64,000 nucleotides of DNA from Lottia gigantea. Taxonomy: Eukaryota; Mollusca; Gastropoda; Lottiidae. The DNA lies in assembly GCF_000327385.1 (NCBI RefSeq), contig NW_008709945.1, positions 678,459 through 742,458 on the forward strand, in the 5' to 3' direction. Below, piece after piece: positions 24,006 to 35,211 of the stretch. How positions within the stretch are numbered: position 1 is the first letter of the stretch; each line of letters begins with the position of its first letter. The position numbers and the translations under genes were made by a program. The notes below the pieces were generated by a model. The model saw only the letters and a list, made by a program, of their open reading frames with translations. It was not told where the DNA came from and made no database searches.

Positions 24006-25398
24006 CTAATGCTTTTGATTCATGTTGACAACCGGCTGTTGTTGTTGTTGTTGCTGTTGTGCAGCTTGTTGTTGTTGTTGATAGGCCTGCTGTTGCTGAT
24101 ACTGGTACTGTTGATGTTGTGCAGCCATTTGCTGTTGATATTGTTCTACCATGGCCTTTTGTTGTTGCAGTTGTTCTGGTGTCATCTGTGCTTGAGCCTC
24201 TTGCATTCGTTGTTCATCACGTCTTCGCGCCATTTGGAATTCAGCATAACTGAGGTAACCATCTTGATCCCTGTCGTCTTCTTGTAAAACTTTATCAATT
24301 ATCTCTGGAAGAAAAATTTGTTATGCCGATACTGAAAAACTTATAGCCAAGTAGTAAGCGAGTCACTTCAGCGACGTTAGTTACCAGGACAAGGAATAAA
24401 GTCATATTCTTTGCTAAGGAGGTATACAGTCAAATATGACACTTTTGTCGTATCCGATTCATTGCCATGAAAACAAAAGCTGACGATATGCTCCTTTTAT
24501 AATCGCATCAGTGTTTCTAAAGAAGACATAACATAAAATAATGTACTCACGGACGTAATTGTCGAACATTTCCTTTTCTCTGGCTGCTTTCATTGCGGCG
24601 ACCTCTTCTGGTGTTTTGCCTTGAATCTCCTGTGGCAAGAACTCGGGGGCTGGCATCATGTGGGAAAGCGCAGCTAAAATTTCTAACCCATCCAGTCTGT
24701 TGTCCTTACTTGTATCGTGTAAACTGAAAGATATGTGTGACGAATTAACGGTGCATTATTTGTCAGAGCATTGTAGTTATTTCCAACCCCCAAAAGATAG
24801 GACACCCAAACAAAAGTCTCAGTTTAATTGATATAGTATTTCCATGGCCAATTGCCAGTTTGTTCCATATTCTGAATGTGATATTTATCTAGCATATTGA
24901 TAACATATAAGTGGGGTAACTCATCACCCTGGTTGTCTCAGTGTTGGCTACTGCCAAAATTATAGTTTGTTACTTACCGGAAGTAGTTGAATTCCATTTC
25001 TTCTTTAGACATTGGCTTATTTACATTGACTTCATTTTGCATGTGCTCCTTTATATGTCTGAAAAGTAACATCAGTTTGATTGGATGGTGGTGAATGAGC
25101 TTGAGTTGTATTTGGAAATTATTGAACGAGCTTTAATCCTTTACATGAATGAGCTTCTCGGTTCGTTATATTCCAGATTATGCATTTGAAAATAAATTCT
25201 GTGTTCCAATATTTCTTTTATGGATAAGGCAAAATCCTATTAGTCAATTGTTTATACTTACTGCTCATTGTGAACCATATTAGAATCGTGGAAACTGTTA
25301 GGTGCTCCAGGTTGTCCTGTGGGGGCAGGGTTGTGGTGGCCCTCATGTGCTGTGGCATATTGAATTAAACCAATAAATAACAGACTATATACAAACAT
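24006..25398 (-). CDS. MCFD2-like gene A: secreted two-EF-hand protein with a glutamine-rich tail, 229 residues
   Basis: Minus-strand exons: 25262-25398, 24978-25058, 24551-24723, 24006-24304; junctions keep frame. Residues 1-17 (MFVYSLLFIGLIQYATA) form a signal peptide. The block HIKEHMQNEV...MSKEEMEFNYFRLHD is the MCFD2 signature (human EHIMEHL...LQLHYFKMHD). EF-hand loops are DTSKDNRLDGLE (76-87) and DRDQDGYLSYAE (141-152). In loop 1 position 3 is Ser, which is tolerated. The last ~60 residues are rich in Gln with Ala and Tyr, which human MCFD2 lacks. MCFD2 partners the lectin LMAN1/ERGIC-53 in ER-to-Golgi export; the same role here is inference. An acceptor just upstream of the start (cattacag, exon edge about 25417) implies a separate 5' UTR exon. 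Confidence 0.85.
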
Positions 25399-26683
25399 CG
25401 TGGATAGTTCCTTTTTTCTGTAATGACAAAATAGAACAATTGTTTGATTGAAGTAATAAGTGATTACGAAATAAGTAAATTATGTGTTGTCATGTTTCTC
25501 TGTTTTGTGAGTTTTTGCATATTAGTAAAACAGAGATACTAGTCCATGTAACCGAACAGAACCGAACTGAACTTGGTAGTATGTTGGCTCCCAGAGAATA
25601 ATATTAAAGATAAAGAAGAAATCCATCGACCACACTTTTAATTTACTCGTTCATTAGTAATGAAATTCTCGTAGGCCCACTAGCTGGAACTGGTAATAAA
25701 AAACATGGTAGGTGCGCGGTTAATAATAAGATGTTGTCGTATAGTTAATTATTTTAGTTTGTTTTATGTGATTGGCGAAGTAATGAGAACCTTTCCATAT
25801 GTTTTAATTTTCAATGACAACATTTATGACAAATTAGAGGGTAATGTTTTCTCGTTTTATCACGTATATAAATAACACCACAGTTAAATGGAGGTACATG
25901 AATATAATAATGACTTTTTATTACAGTAAATATCTAAAAATTTCTCATGAAGAAAGTGTACCTTCAAATTCGAAAAAGGTATCTAAAATATTGTTCGTCC
26001 TTAGTTTTTAACATCATAACAGAAAGTTATGACATTTTGCTATGCATCCGAAAACTCATACATTTGTTAAGTCAAATCAAACTTTAACACGTGGCTTTTG
26101 TCTATTCTTCTTCTTGTCCAATGACTCGACTAAACTAACTGATATAATATTGATTAAAATCCCTCAATCAAAATTATTTGACAAAACGTAATATACAACA
26201 TGTGACCTCGGGACAGAGATCTGTCATTTAAGATCTACAACACCAAACTTCATAGTGGTCCATTTTGTTATGGGATCGACACCACTTGGCACAAAAATAT
26301 GGACTTTAAGATAAATGATTTACGTTAATGTAGCTTAATCCCCACCATCCATATCAATCTAAAAATGTTTGTTTCTTTCGTTAAAACCCTTTGATCCTCG
26401 TTCAGTTCGCTACTCAATTATGACAGGAAAATGCATAATTAAATACCAAATCATATAACTTACTTACTATTTCCTTTTTTTAATATAACACCTTTATCAT
26501 GACTTTCCCGTTCCGAAAACAACCTTTCGATTTCAACAAGTTAAAATACAATGTGGTTAAATCAAACATAAGGGTAGGTATTATTGTCAAAAAATAACGG
26601 TGGGTTTGTTTGGCCAAACGGTGACTGTTATAACGATGTAATTATTAGCCCACGATGCGATTGTTATTCTATGGGAGACCTAT

Positions 26684-26741
26684 AACAAAACACAAGACAA
26701 TATTATGGAATATATTCCATAATATTGTCTTGTGTTTTGTT
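26684..26741. repeat. Perfect 58-bp palindrome without spacer
   Basis: The arms are 29 bp each: the left runs aacaaaacacaagacaat then attatggaata, and the right is its exact reverse complement, with the centre between 26712 and 26713. Identity ends abruptly on both sides. No target duplication or transposon end is evident. It could extrude as a cruciform or, if transcribed, fold as a hairpin. Confidence 0.9.
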
Positions 26742-27667
26742 TTATGTGCTCCTCGCTTCTATATGTCGTTCGGATCTTACATGGAAGACCTATTCCGGAA
26801 AAAAAACTATTACCAAAGTTAGTAGCATGCTAATCAAATTGATAAATAGCAAAGCAAATTCACACGAACAACGTTTAATACAAGTATTGTCCCTAAAAAG
26901 CTGTGGTGGGCGAGGAGGGCTAGATGTATACAGGCTGTTCTGAAAGACTGTTCTGTTTCGAAGGTTTTTTGGCATATCAAACTCTCCCTAGTCAAACTAC
27001 ATCTGTAATAGACTGTTGACACAATATGGTTGTTTTCAATGAAACAAATAATTAAATTTACACTTTTAGTGACAACAGTTTGAGTCGTCTATTGTAAAGT
27101 ATTATTTTAACACTGATAATGAAACTTTATTATTACCTTCCTTCATTTTTATTGTATAATTTGATGACATAAAAATGGTTCAAATTGAGTTTTGACACGG
27201 ATATAGAGGGAACATATATATGGCACAGTAGTGTGGTGATATATTCCTTATACATGTACCTTAAATATTGCCATCTGAAGACTATAATACAGAAAAATGC
27301 AGTAGAAACTGTTGAGAAATTGGTTGGAAAAATACTCACAGTATGTATGTTTATTACAGTGACCCACCTAGCTAGTCAGTCATGTTCTGGTCATTGCAAA
27401 GTTTAAAAAGGATTAAAACAATAGTTCACCATAAAAGAATTACTGGTATATCTATAGCAAAAGCTCTTCTACATTTTCGTTCACTTTGTCAAGAAGTGGT
27501 TATCCAATAGGCGTAATTAACAAGGCTACATCTATTTCTTAGATGAACTTGAAGTTCGTGCAAATCACTGCGCTATGATTGAACATGAACAATCTGATAA
27601 GTATTTGAACCATCAAAGAAAGTATCAGTTTTGCTATAAAATAAATTGAAATCATTTTTATGCTTAC

Positions 27668-27815
27668 CTTTGCCCACCTCCACTGCCCTGTGTGCTGTAA
27701 TCCTGATTATTTTCACTGGGTCAGTTGCCTCATAAAAGCTCCCTTACTGGTCTATGTTCAGTATGGCTTGATCCAGGAGAGTGTAACACGTTGATGAACC
27801 TGCCAGCGAGTTATT
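27668..27815 (-). promoter_or_regulatory. Candidate non-coding first exon and promoter of MCFD2-like gene A
   Basis: On the minus strand a donor (gtaagc, just below 27668) follows gcagtggaggtgggcaaag, and a TATA-like tttaaata lies upstream at about 27841-27849. This would supply the 5' UTR exon that the acceptor near 25417 requires, with an intron of about 2.25 kb. The link is positional only. Confidence 0.22.
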
Positions 27816-29194
27816 CAAGGTAGATGTGGTGACAGCCAGGTATTTAAATTGATGGATTGTTTTCACTTTCTACCTGGTTTACTTTATTACCTTACCTCGG
27901 GCAAGTTTCTCTCAGAATCACTTTTGAATGGTTGGTGTGAAATGCCCCATGACGTTGCTGTGACAAGATCATGAGCTGCTACCTATGTTTCGCCAATATG
28001 TTGTTTTGAATTTAGGGTTACGTTCTGCTGTTCGGATCGTTAGTAGTTGGTTAATAATTCATAATTTGACATACAAATATCACATATGATTATAGAATGC
28101 TATCTTTCTTACATGTCTATATGTAAATGGTATTCAAATTTCCTACAAAAATCGAGTACAAATGTAAATATATATATTTGATTTTGTATTTTCTGTTCCT
28201 TTATGCATTCTATATCATCGTATAATCGTTGGCGATAGGACTATAACGAAAGAGACAGTGTAGTTTCTTCTACAATTCATTTGAAAATTAAATGCAAAAC
28301 GGTTGTTAAACAGTTAAAAGCATTCGGTACATTTGGCATTTTACAGACACCTTACAACATTTATAAAAACCAGTTTAAAATGATGCGCGTGGAGTGAAGC
28401 TAGATTTCATCATTCTATTTGCTACTTCCCTATAAAAGGAGATAATAACATATCAATAATTTAGCATGTTTCTCGGGAAAAAACTTGCTTAGAGACACAA
28501 TTCCTCCAAAAATATCAATTTATTGATAAGAAAAAACAATTGAAAACAGACCCCCTAAATTACTATATGAATGAATCGATAAATAAAATGATAATAGAAA
28601 AACTTCTTTAATCTATGATCTAAAGTGGAATAAACAAACAAATATATAAATATAAACAATATCTAGAAAGTTCAACATAAGTTGGTCAAAACAAAACCAT
28701 ATCGCTTTAAACAATCATACGTCAGGTGTACACGAATAATTGTATGAGCTATTGAGCTGACATTAGCTATTATATATCAAACATTCTTCATGCATCTGAT
28801 AACTTTTTTTCTTCTTTGCATTGCCAGATGATAATGGAAAAAAAATCCCATCAATTTCTTTTTTACTCGGCCGAATATGCAAGTTTATTAATCAAGAACG
28901 TGATTGTTAAAGGGAGGAAATGACCCCGCAAAGAGTCCCTTTAACAGAGATAATCATCGACTTCCTCATAGTAATTAATAAAAAAATAATTAGAAAAGAT
29001 TGTATCGGTTTTTATTTTAATCCATGATGATAATCTCCTCGTAAACCTGACAACCATCTATTTAATACAAGTGATGACAGGTAGTTCGAGTGTAAAATAT
29101 ATATCCCTGGTTGAACAAGTACATTTCTATTTACACAATGTATTAGATATGATTTCTTTGATTTTCTTTAAACTTTATATATATATATTTATTT

Positions 29195-29319
29195 AATGAT
29201 CATTTATTTTTATTCAACGTTCATTTATTTAATTTTTTATTTAATGATCATTTTTTTTCATGGTCATTTTTTTTTAAATTTAATGATCATTTATTTTATA
29301 TCATTATTCAATGATCATT
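29195..29319. repeat. Cluster of four AATGATCATT palindromes in AT-rich DNA
   Basis: The ten-base palindrome AATGATCATT occurs at 29195, 29243, 29282 and 29310, each within tttaatgatcattta-like context. Degenerate versions (ttcaacgttcattt, ttcatggtcattt) lie between them. It looks like a decayed short tandem repeat. Confidence 0.6.
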
Positions 29320-29321
29320 TT

Positions 29322-29400
29322 TATACGCCCACACGTAAGATGGGCGTATATTGTAAAAACCCCGTCCGTCCGTCCGTCCGTCTGTCAACATTTGCTTGTA
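29322..29400. mobile_element. Hairpin end of a GCCCAC-type repeat with CGTC microsatellite
   Basis: TATACGCCCA (29322-29331) and TGGGCGTATA (29341-29350) form a perfect 10-bp stem with a 9-base loop. They are followed by a run of cgtc units from about 29362. The same order (hairpin-like GCCCAC end, then cgtccgtccg) occurs at 5970. No opposite end was found for this copy, so its length is unknown. Confidence 0.5.
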
Positions 29401-31255
29401 AACGCTCTAAAAACTATATTTTTTGATGGAATCGCTAAATGCGTTAGTGGTGTCTGAATCTCGTCAGGGTTTCTCCTGAAATCATAGAATCGAGAGAGTA
29501 ATCTGAATAACACAAAGGAAAGTTATTTTCTACAAATGGGAAGACAATGCAAACGTCTTTTTTGCCGACAAATATATAGCCACTGAGTTGACCAATCTTT
29601 TCATAGGTGAAAGTTCAAATACCTGGTATTTATAACGAGCTTATTACAGATTCAAATATTTGATAATCACTCTACTCAAGACATGACACGATTATCTCCC
29701 TTCATTACATACTTACCTCCCCTGATTTAACATTTTAATTACCACGTGACTCAATCAACCAGCAATTTTCTGCCGTTGCGACCTCAAATTGACAGAAGAT
29801 TTCTTCTGATTACCTCGTATTCAAAACTTTAAATTGATTCCGAGTGAACAATCCTTCAATCTGAACTATACTATAGTTTCAATTTCTACCCTAAATTTAT
29901 TTAAACACATTTTCTCCTTTTCTAGCCTGTAAATTATTCCATTCAGCCGGCGGCGGTAATCTTCCTAATCGACCTATTATTCAGCATTAGCGGAGTAATC
30001 TGTAAAAATTATTGGCCTATCACTACACTCTAATTGTTTTAGTTTAAAATGAACCTTATTTCACCTGATTTAACGATTCTTTAGATTTAACAAGTCTGTG
30101 ACATTTTCACTTTGGAATTTTTACTTTCCCTGTAATTTCTCATTTAAGAAGTGGCAGGTATATTTTACTTGATGGGACACAAAACCATTTAAGTATAAGC
30201 AAGAATTTCAAGTAAGGTATGATTTCAAGTTTTGCCTATATATATTAAGAACTTGTAAACACGCGTTTTATTGCAAGTTTAAAACTAAAACAAGATATCT
30301 AATATTATATTTAAGTGATACCTTTATTCCATATATTTAGATTACATCGATTGGTCAAATTCACTAAAACAGGAACACTAGCTGTCTAAGGCTAGAAGAT
30401 TTTATTTATACTCCGCTATCTAATGATTTAAACTAGAATGTTATTTACCATGATAAAGAAGGAGCTCCTTGAGACAGAATCTAAAATAAAGATATTTTCG
30501 TCTATAACTAGTTTTATAAACAATCACAGATTTCAATCAAAGTCTTCAATATCATTAGACAGTTTCCATTACCTGAAGAACCGCAACTCTTGTTCTATCA
30601 CCCAAGGGCAATAACTCTTGTTTCTATCAACTCAAGGGCCGTAACTCTTGTTTTCGCACATTCTTTTGAATCTCTGGTTTCTAATTTTGAATGGATTTAA
30701 GTCTTGGTTTTGCAAAATTATATCATTGAATGTATCTGTGCCTGGTTACCACTATGTTACTGGGCGCAAGTCTTGTTCCATTTTGACAATTAAGAATTGA
30801 GATAATTATGCCACTATGTCAGTGAACTGATTCATGTAGCGGAAAAGTAAAGATTATAACCAAATATTTCTTGGAAATCTTGACATAAGGTTCTTGATTT
30901 GATGTGTATCCCAAGGGAAAAATAATTATTAACCTCAATATTTTCAATATTTACAGTTATTAAATATCAAGTAGCCTGCTCTGCAAATACTGGATATCTC
31001 GATCTCGGCTCTTCTATCGTCAATTTTCAATATGGCCTCTGGGGTGAGCAGCACGATGTCTTTAGGTTTTTAAGAAACTAAAGAAAATCGAAATTGACTT
31101 TATGAGATTTAGAAAATCTTTGAAATTCACCAATGTTACCATAAAAAATTAAAATAGGAGTGCAAATCCCTGAATACGCTTTAATCTCTTACTAAACAGA
31201 CGTCGAAATTAATGAGGTAACTGGCGAATAAAGACCGATAACTCCTGGACATTTA

Positions 31256-31284
31256 CCTAATATGGTTTTATTACCCATATTAGG
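31256..31284. promoter_or_regulatory. Two inverted CArG boxes (SRF/MADS-type sites)
   Basis: CCTAATATGG (31256-31265) and CCATATTAGG (31275-31284) both fit CC(A/T)6GG and are exact reverse complements, nine bases apart. They could equally be read as a small hairpin. SRF binding is inferred from the motif. They lie about 4 kb upstream of the homeobox gene start. Confidence 0.4.
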
Positions 31285-32234
31285 GCATGGTAATACTGAT
31301 GAATTGTGAGTAATTTTTAATAAATTGAATAAGCTAACAGATGAATTGAATAAAACTGTGAATAAACGTTGATTTATTTTCTTTAGACGGAATGTGATTG
31401 GATTATCTCAACTGGCTGCGAAAATGGCGTCATTATGTAAAGAGGAAATGATGAAATATCACGTCGGAGTTATAGATTAGTAATAATTATTATTCTTTTT
31501 CCTACAACACAACTCAAAAACATATTTATCTTTCAAATTAAGCTCCAAAGCAACAGTTAATGTGACGATCTTGGCCGATGTTGTTAGCAGAATGGATCAT
31601 TTTCATCCTTTTGGAACACCTTTTTGCCACTATGACTGGTTTTGACAATTCGGCATCCATCACGGACAATTGCACCATTATTGATATTTAAAAAAGTTTT
31701 TTTTTGCACATTTCGAACCAAGTATCCCAATAAAAAAATGATTAATCCTAAGAATGTTTTACGTTTCATTTTACATTTTCATTTGGTCTTTCAGAAAGGA
31801 ATTAATGGAAGATGAAAATGGCTAACAAACTCAACTCCTTTTTATATCTCAAACTTTAGAAAGCACTTCAATCATAAGAGCAACATGTTAACTCTACGAA
31901 ACATGCAACATTCTCTCGTGCTTGAACACGTACATTGTTCCTGTTAGTGGAATATTATTATTGTTGTTAATAGCTACACAATTATAGCTTTGGTACCCAG
32001 ATGCTACTCGAATTCTTTCACGAAATATCAATTGAATGGTTTTAATGACTCAATTTGACTGAAAGACAGTTCGTCAAGACACAGAACGGGTGTGATAAAG
32101 ACGCCATTGTAAACATACACGCGCCCCCTACTGTGCCTTAATATTACCCGACATTCAACTGTTGACCTTTTAACCAATCACAATCATCAATTCATCGCGG
32201 TCAATTACTTTGACCTTTAATATCCTGTTTGATG

Positions 32235-32242
32235 TGACGTCA
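32235..32242. promoter_or_regulatory. CRE palindrome TGACGTCA
   Basis: A consensus CREB/ATF site in gatgtgacgtcactat. A CACGTGAC site follows at 32297. Regulatory role inferred only. Confidence 0.3.
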
Positions 32243-32636
32243 CTATATGAAAGGGGGGTAATTAAGATGATTGTTATGATGTAATAATTAGTTTATCACG
32301 TGACAATATTCCTCGATTTGGGATGAGACGAGATGAATAAGAAATCCTAATGAACAAATCAATAGCCTAACACCCTTCATTTTTTTTAGTCCAAACTCTA
32401 AATAAGAGTAGACCTCAGTCAATCCCTCATATCATTCATTTGAAGGATAATAATAACTGAGTTAAGCGTCTTAATATTTTCAGATGAACCTTTGTTCAAC
32501 AATCACATTTCACAAAAATAATGACTACTAAAGCCAATCTACTGTTTCTTCATCTGAAACTGCTTGGAAATGCTAAAATAAGATTTCATCGACTGATATC
32601 GATGTCAATGTTATAGCAAAATTTTGCGTTATTAAG

Positions 32637-33050
32637 CTGCGTTTCCTTTAGTACGGATCCGGATCACTTTCATTAAAATAAGTAAGAGTGTTTCCTTATA
32701 TACGGGTGCAGATACGGGTCTGTATGCGGCATCCGGTAAGGTTTTTCGACAATTTAGCGATTGGTACGGAACCGTATGCAGAACCGTGTCTTGAAACGCA
32801 CATATGGAAACACAGTTTGGGCAGCTGGCAAAAAGCTAAAAATATGGTAGGGGAAGTCCAAAGTTTGCTCTTTCTACGACACGTTATCAATGTTTTTTTC
32901 TTCTTGTAAGAACCTTGACAATACCGGTGCCATGATGTCGAAAAGAGACCACTTCCGCATGAATAACCGCATATAAGGAAACACAAATTGCCGTGTGCGG
33001 TGTCCGCACCCGGACGGGAGCCGCATCGGATCCGTACTAAAGGAAGCTTT
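32637..33050. mobile_element. MITE-like element with nested inverted repeats, about 414 bp
   Basis: The left end has ttcctttagtacggatccg and the right end has its reverse complement cggatccgtactaaaggaa; outer bases (aagctgcg against aagc) are less alike. Inside lies a second pair, gtgtttccttatatacgg (about 32690) against ccgcatataaggaaacac (about 32968). A further related tggaaacacag is near the middle. The interior is clearly more GC-rich than the surroundings and carries only overlapping chance frames. No clear target duplication was identified, so the superfamily is open. Confidence 0.65.
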
Positions 33051-35014
33051 TATAGGGTAAGCCTATAATTCATAACTTACGCCATCACCAGGGATTGGAT
33101 CTGCACTTTCACAAACCATTAGGCCTATCTTAATTGGGAAACTAAACTTAGACTATCTCTTAACAATTTTTTACGTAGCCTACTCCGTAAGCTATGTCAT
33201 CATTAACAATCTGTTAGTTATCACTTGTCAATGATATCCCAACAAAATAATTACAATAAAATAGACACCGATTAGCTTGATTACCTCCCCTCATCACGGC
33301 ACGTGCAGTAGGCCTAAAGGTAACCACCCATGACGTCATGGTTTCAATCAATAGTCGTTTAGATCAGTTAATAAAATTGAATTGAAAACGTAACGACTTT
33401 GTTATTTCAACAATTCTTCTTTTCTTCTTACGATTTGTCTAAATTACAATCAAAACACTCGAAACTTTCCTTCACACTCTTGAAACGTCACAGGTAAAAT
33501 TGCGACCATGCTGACCAACTGTCGTCTGCTTACCATCTGCTTAATTTTCGAGTTTCTATTTCTAGAGAGCCATGTAATAATGATGTTTAATATGTAATCT
33601 AATTAATATCCGATGATCTCCGCCAGGTTTTCTTTTGTTCAATACTGATTAAAATTTAATCGAGTTGTCGTCCTTGTGGTGGAATGTGTCGGGTTATTTG
33701 TTTGATGTTTGAAAATGATATGAAATATTAGTAATATTTATATAATCTTGGACGACGGAGCATTCTGTCCCCAAAACCTCAATTTTACCACCACATAATA
33801 TTATTTCTTTAGTCTGTTATTAACTCAGAATTTCAAAAAGGTTTCATCATTAATTTGTAAAATTGAATTTAAAATTTGACTACTCTCTGAATTGACTCAA
33901 AATAGTTAACGAATTTTTCAAAGGAAAGTACGTTTGAAATGTACCATAGAAGTGATAGCGGCGATTAATTGCTAGCCTATTGTTATCATAAAACGATTGT
34001 ATTTTACTTCTGAGAATAAAACAAAATACGAACCATAGCCTATTTCAGAACAATTGCACTTTTAAGAAAAGAAGTACAGGTTCTAAATTTGAATATGCAT
34101 ATGATATTTGAGATTTTCAAATTTTACTCGTAGATTTTTTTTTTTAATACGTCCATTCTGTAAATAATTAGTCATTGCATGATTCATTTTTCTGTTGTAA
34201 GTAAAAAAAAATAAATAATTTCATAGTGCGAATTAACGATAACTATATATAACTAATATTTTAAAAAGGAAAATTGTGTATAAGTATTTATTTTTTTTTT
34301 ATTGAATTTTAGCATAGTTCAAGCCTAATGCATTTCTTATAGATTTCTAAATGCATTATTTAAAGTACATGTATTATAAGATTTAATGTCATAAATTATA
34401 AATTTGAATCAAAAATATTCTTTCTCCTTCTACTAAAATTTTAAAAAATCCAAGTACAAAATTTCTTAATTTCTCAAAAATTATTTCGTCTTTTCACAAA
34501 ATATTCTATAACAGACCAAATGTTAAATTACTGGTTCTAAAAACAGTTATTTCGCATTGAAAATAATTTTCCAATGAATTCCTAAAACCTGTAATTTCTA
34601 CTGATAATCAGGAATAGAATCGGGAATTTAGATTTTTATCATCTCGAAACTAAACCCCTTTGAGTCCAAACAAACCCCTACCATCATTCGATGTTTTAAT
34701 TATTGACAATAATAATAATACAGACTGATGTTTTAAGATATGAGGATTATACTTGTCTGGAAACCAAGATCTTTACCCTACAGCCAAGTTTTCAAAAGAA
34801 AAAAAGACGAACGAAAAGTGAGAAATTTTGCGACATTTGGTAGAGATGGTTCCCTAATTATTCCCATAATTAGAGCCCATTTACTTCGCTACGATTCCTC
34901 TTTTCATTCCATTTGTCTCAAGATTGTCTTCTGTTACCAGGGGAATTCCTCGAGTTCTTTAGATTAAATAGGCACCGCCTCTATTCTTGATGGCATGAAA
35001 GGTTCCAAAGCTGG

Positions 35015-35150
35015 ACCAATCAAATGACGTATTTAATGCTGGATCACATACTGGGGTAGAACGCGGCCTCTGATTGGTTGAAGAAACTGCCATGTTCCAT
35101 TACAATAACTCCAATATAAAATGATCACCAAACTAAATTTCATTAGACAG
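35015..35150 (+). promoter_or_regulatory. Promoter of the Prop-like homeobox gene
   Basis: In order: CCAAT (35016-35020), a CRE half-site TGACGT (35025-35030), an inverted CCAAT box ATTGG (35073-35077), and TATAAAA (35115-35121). Transcription would be expected to start near 35140-35150, about 65 bases before the start codon at 35212. The arrangement is that of a classical RNA polymerase II promoter. Confidence 0.55.
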
Positions 35151-35211
35151 TCCATATTTTTTCGGCAATCACAAGTTTAGCATCGAATTTTACCTGAAGA
35201 TTGGAAGGAAA

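Larger units (their letters stand above)
25418..35014. other. Gene-poor region upstream of the homeobox gene
   Basis: About 9.6 kb with no recognised coding exon. It contains a 58-bp perfect palindrome (26684), a candidate 5' UTR exon (27668-27815), clustered AATGATCATT palindromes (29195-29319) beside a GCCCAC hairpin end (29322), paired CArG boxes (31256 and 31275), CRE palindromes (32235 and 33331) and a nested inverted-repeat element (32637-33050). Open frames at 26725-26943, 27185-27406, 31584-31769 and 34740-34967 look like chance. A gene-free flank fits a developmental transcription-factor locus. Confidence 0.5.

Noticed and set aside
23883-24287. Leu-rich 134-codon plus-strand frame
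   Set aside because: It is antisense to the CAG/CAA-rich last exon of MCFD2-like gene A; Leu runs are the mirror of the Gln codons.
32688-32986. Overlapping open frames on both strands
   Set aside because: They fall entirely inside the nested inverted-repeat element and mirror each other because of its arms.
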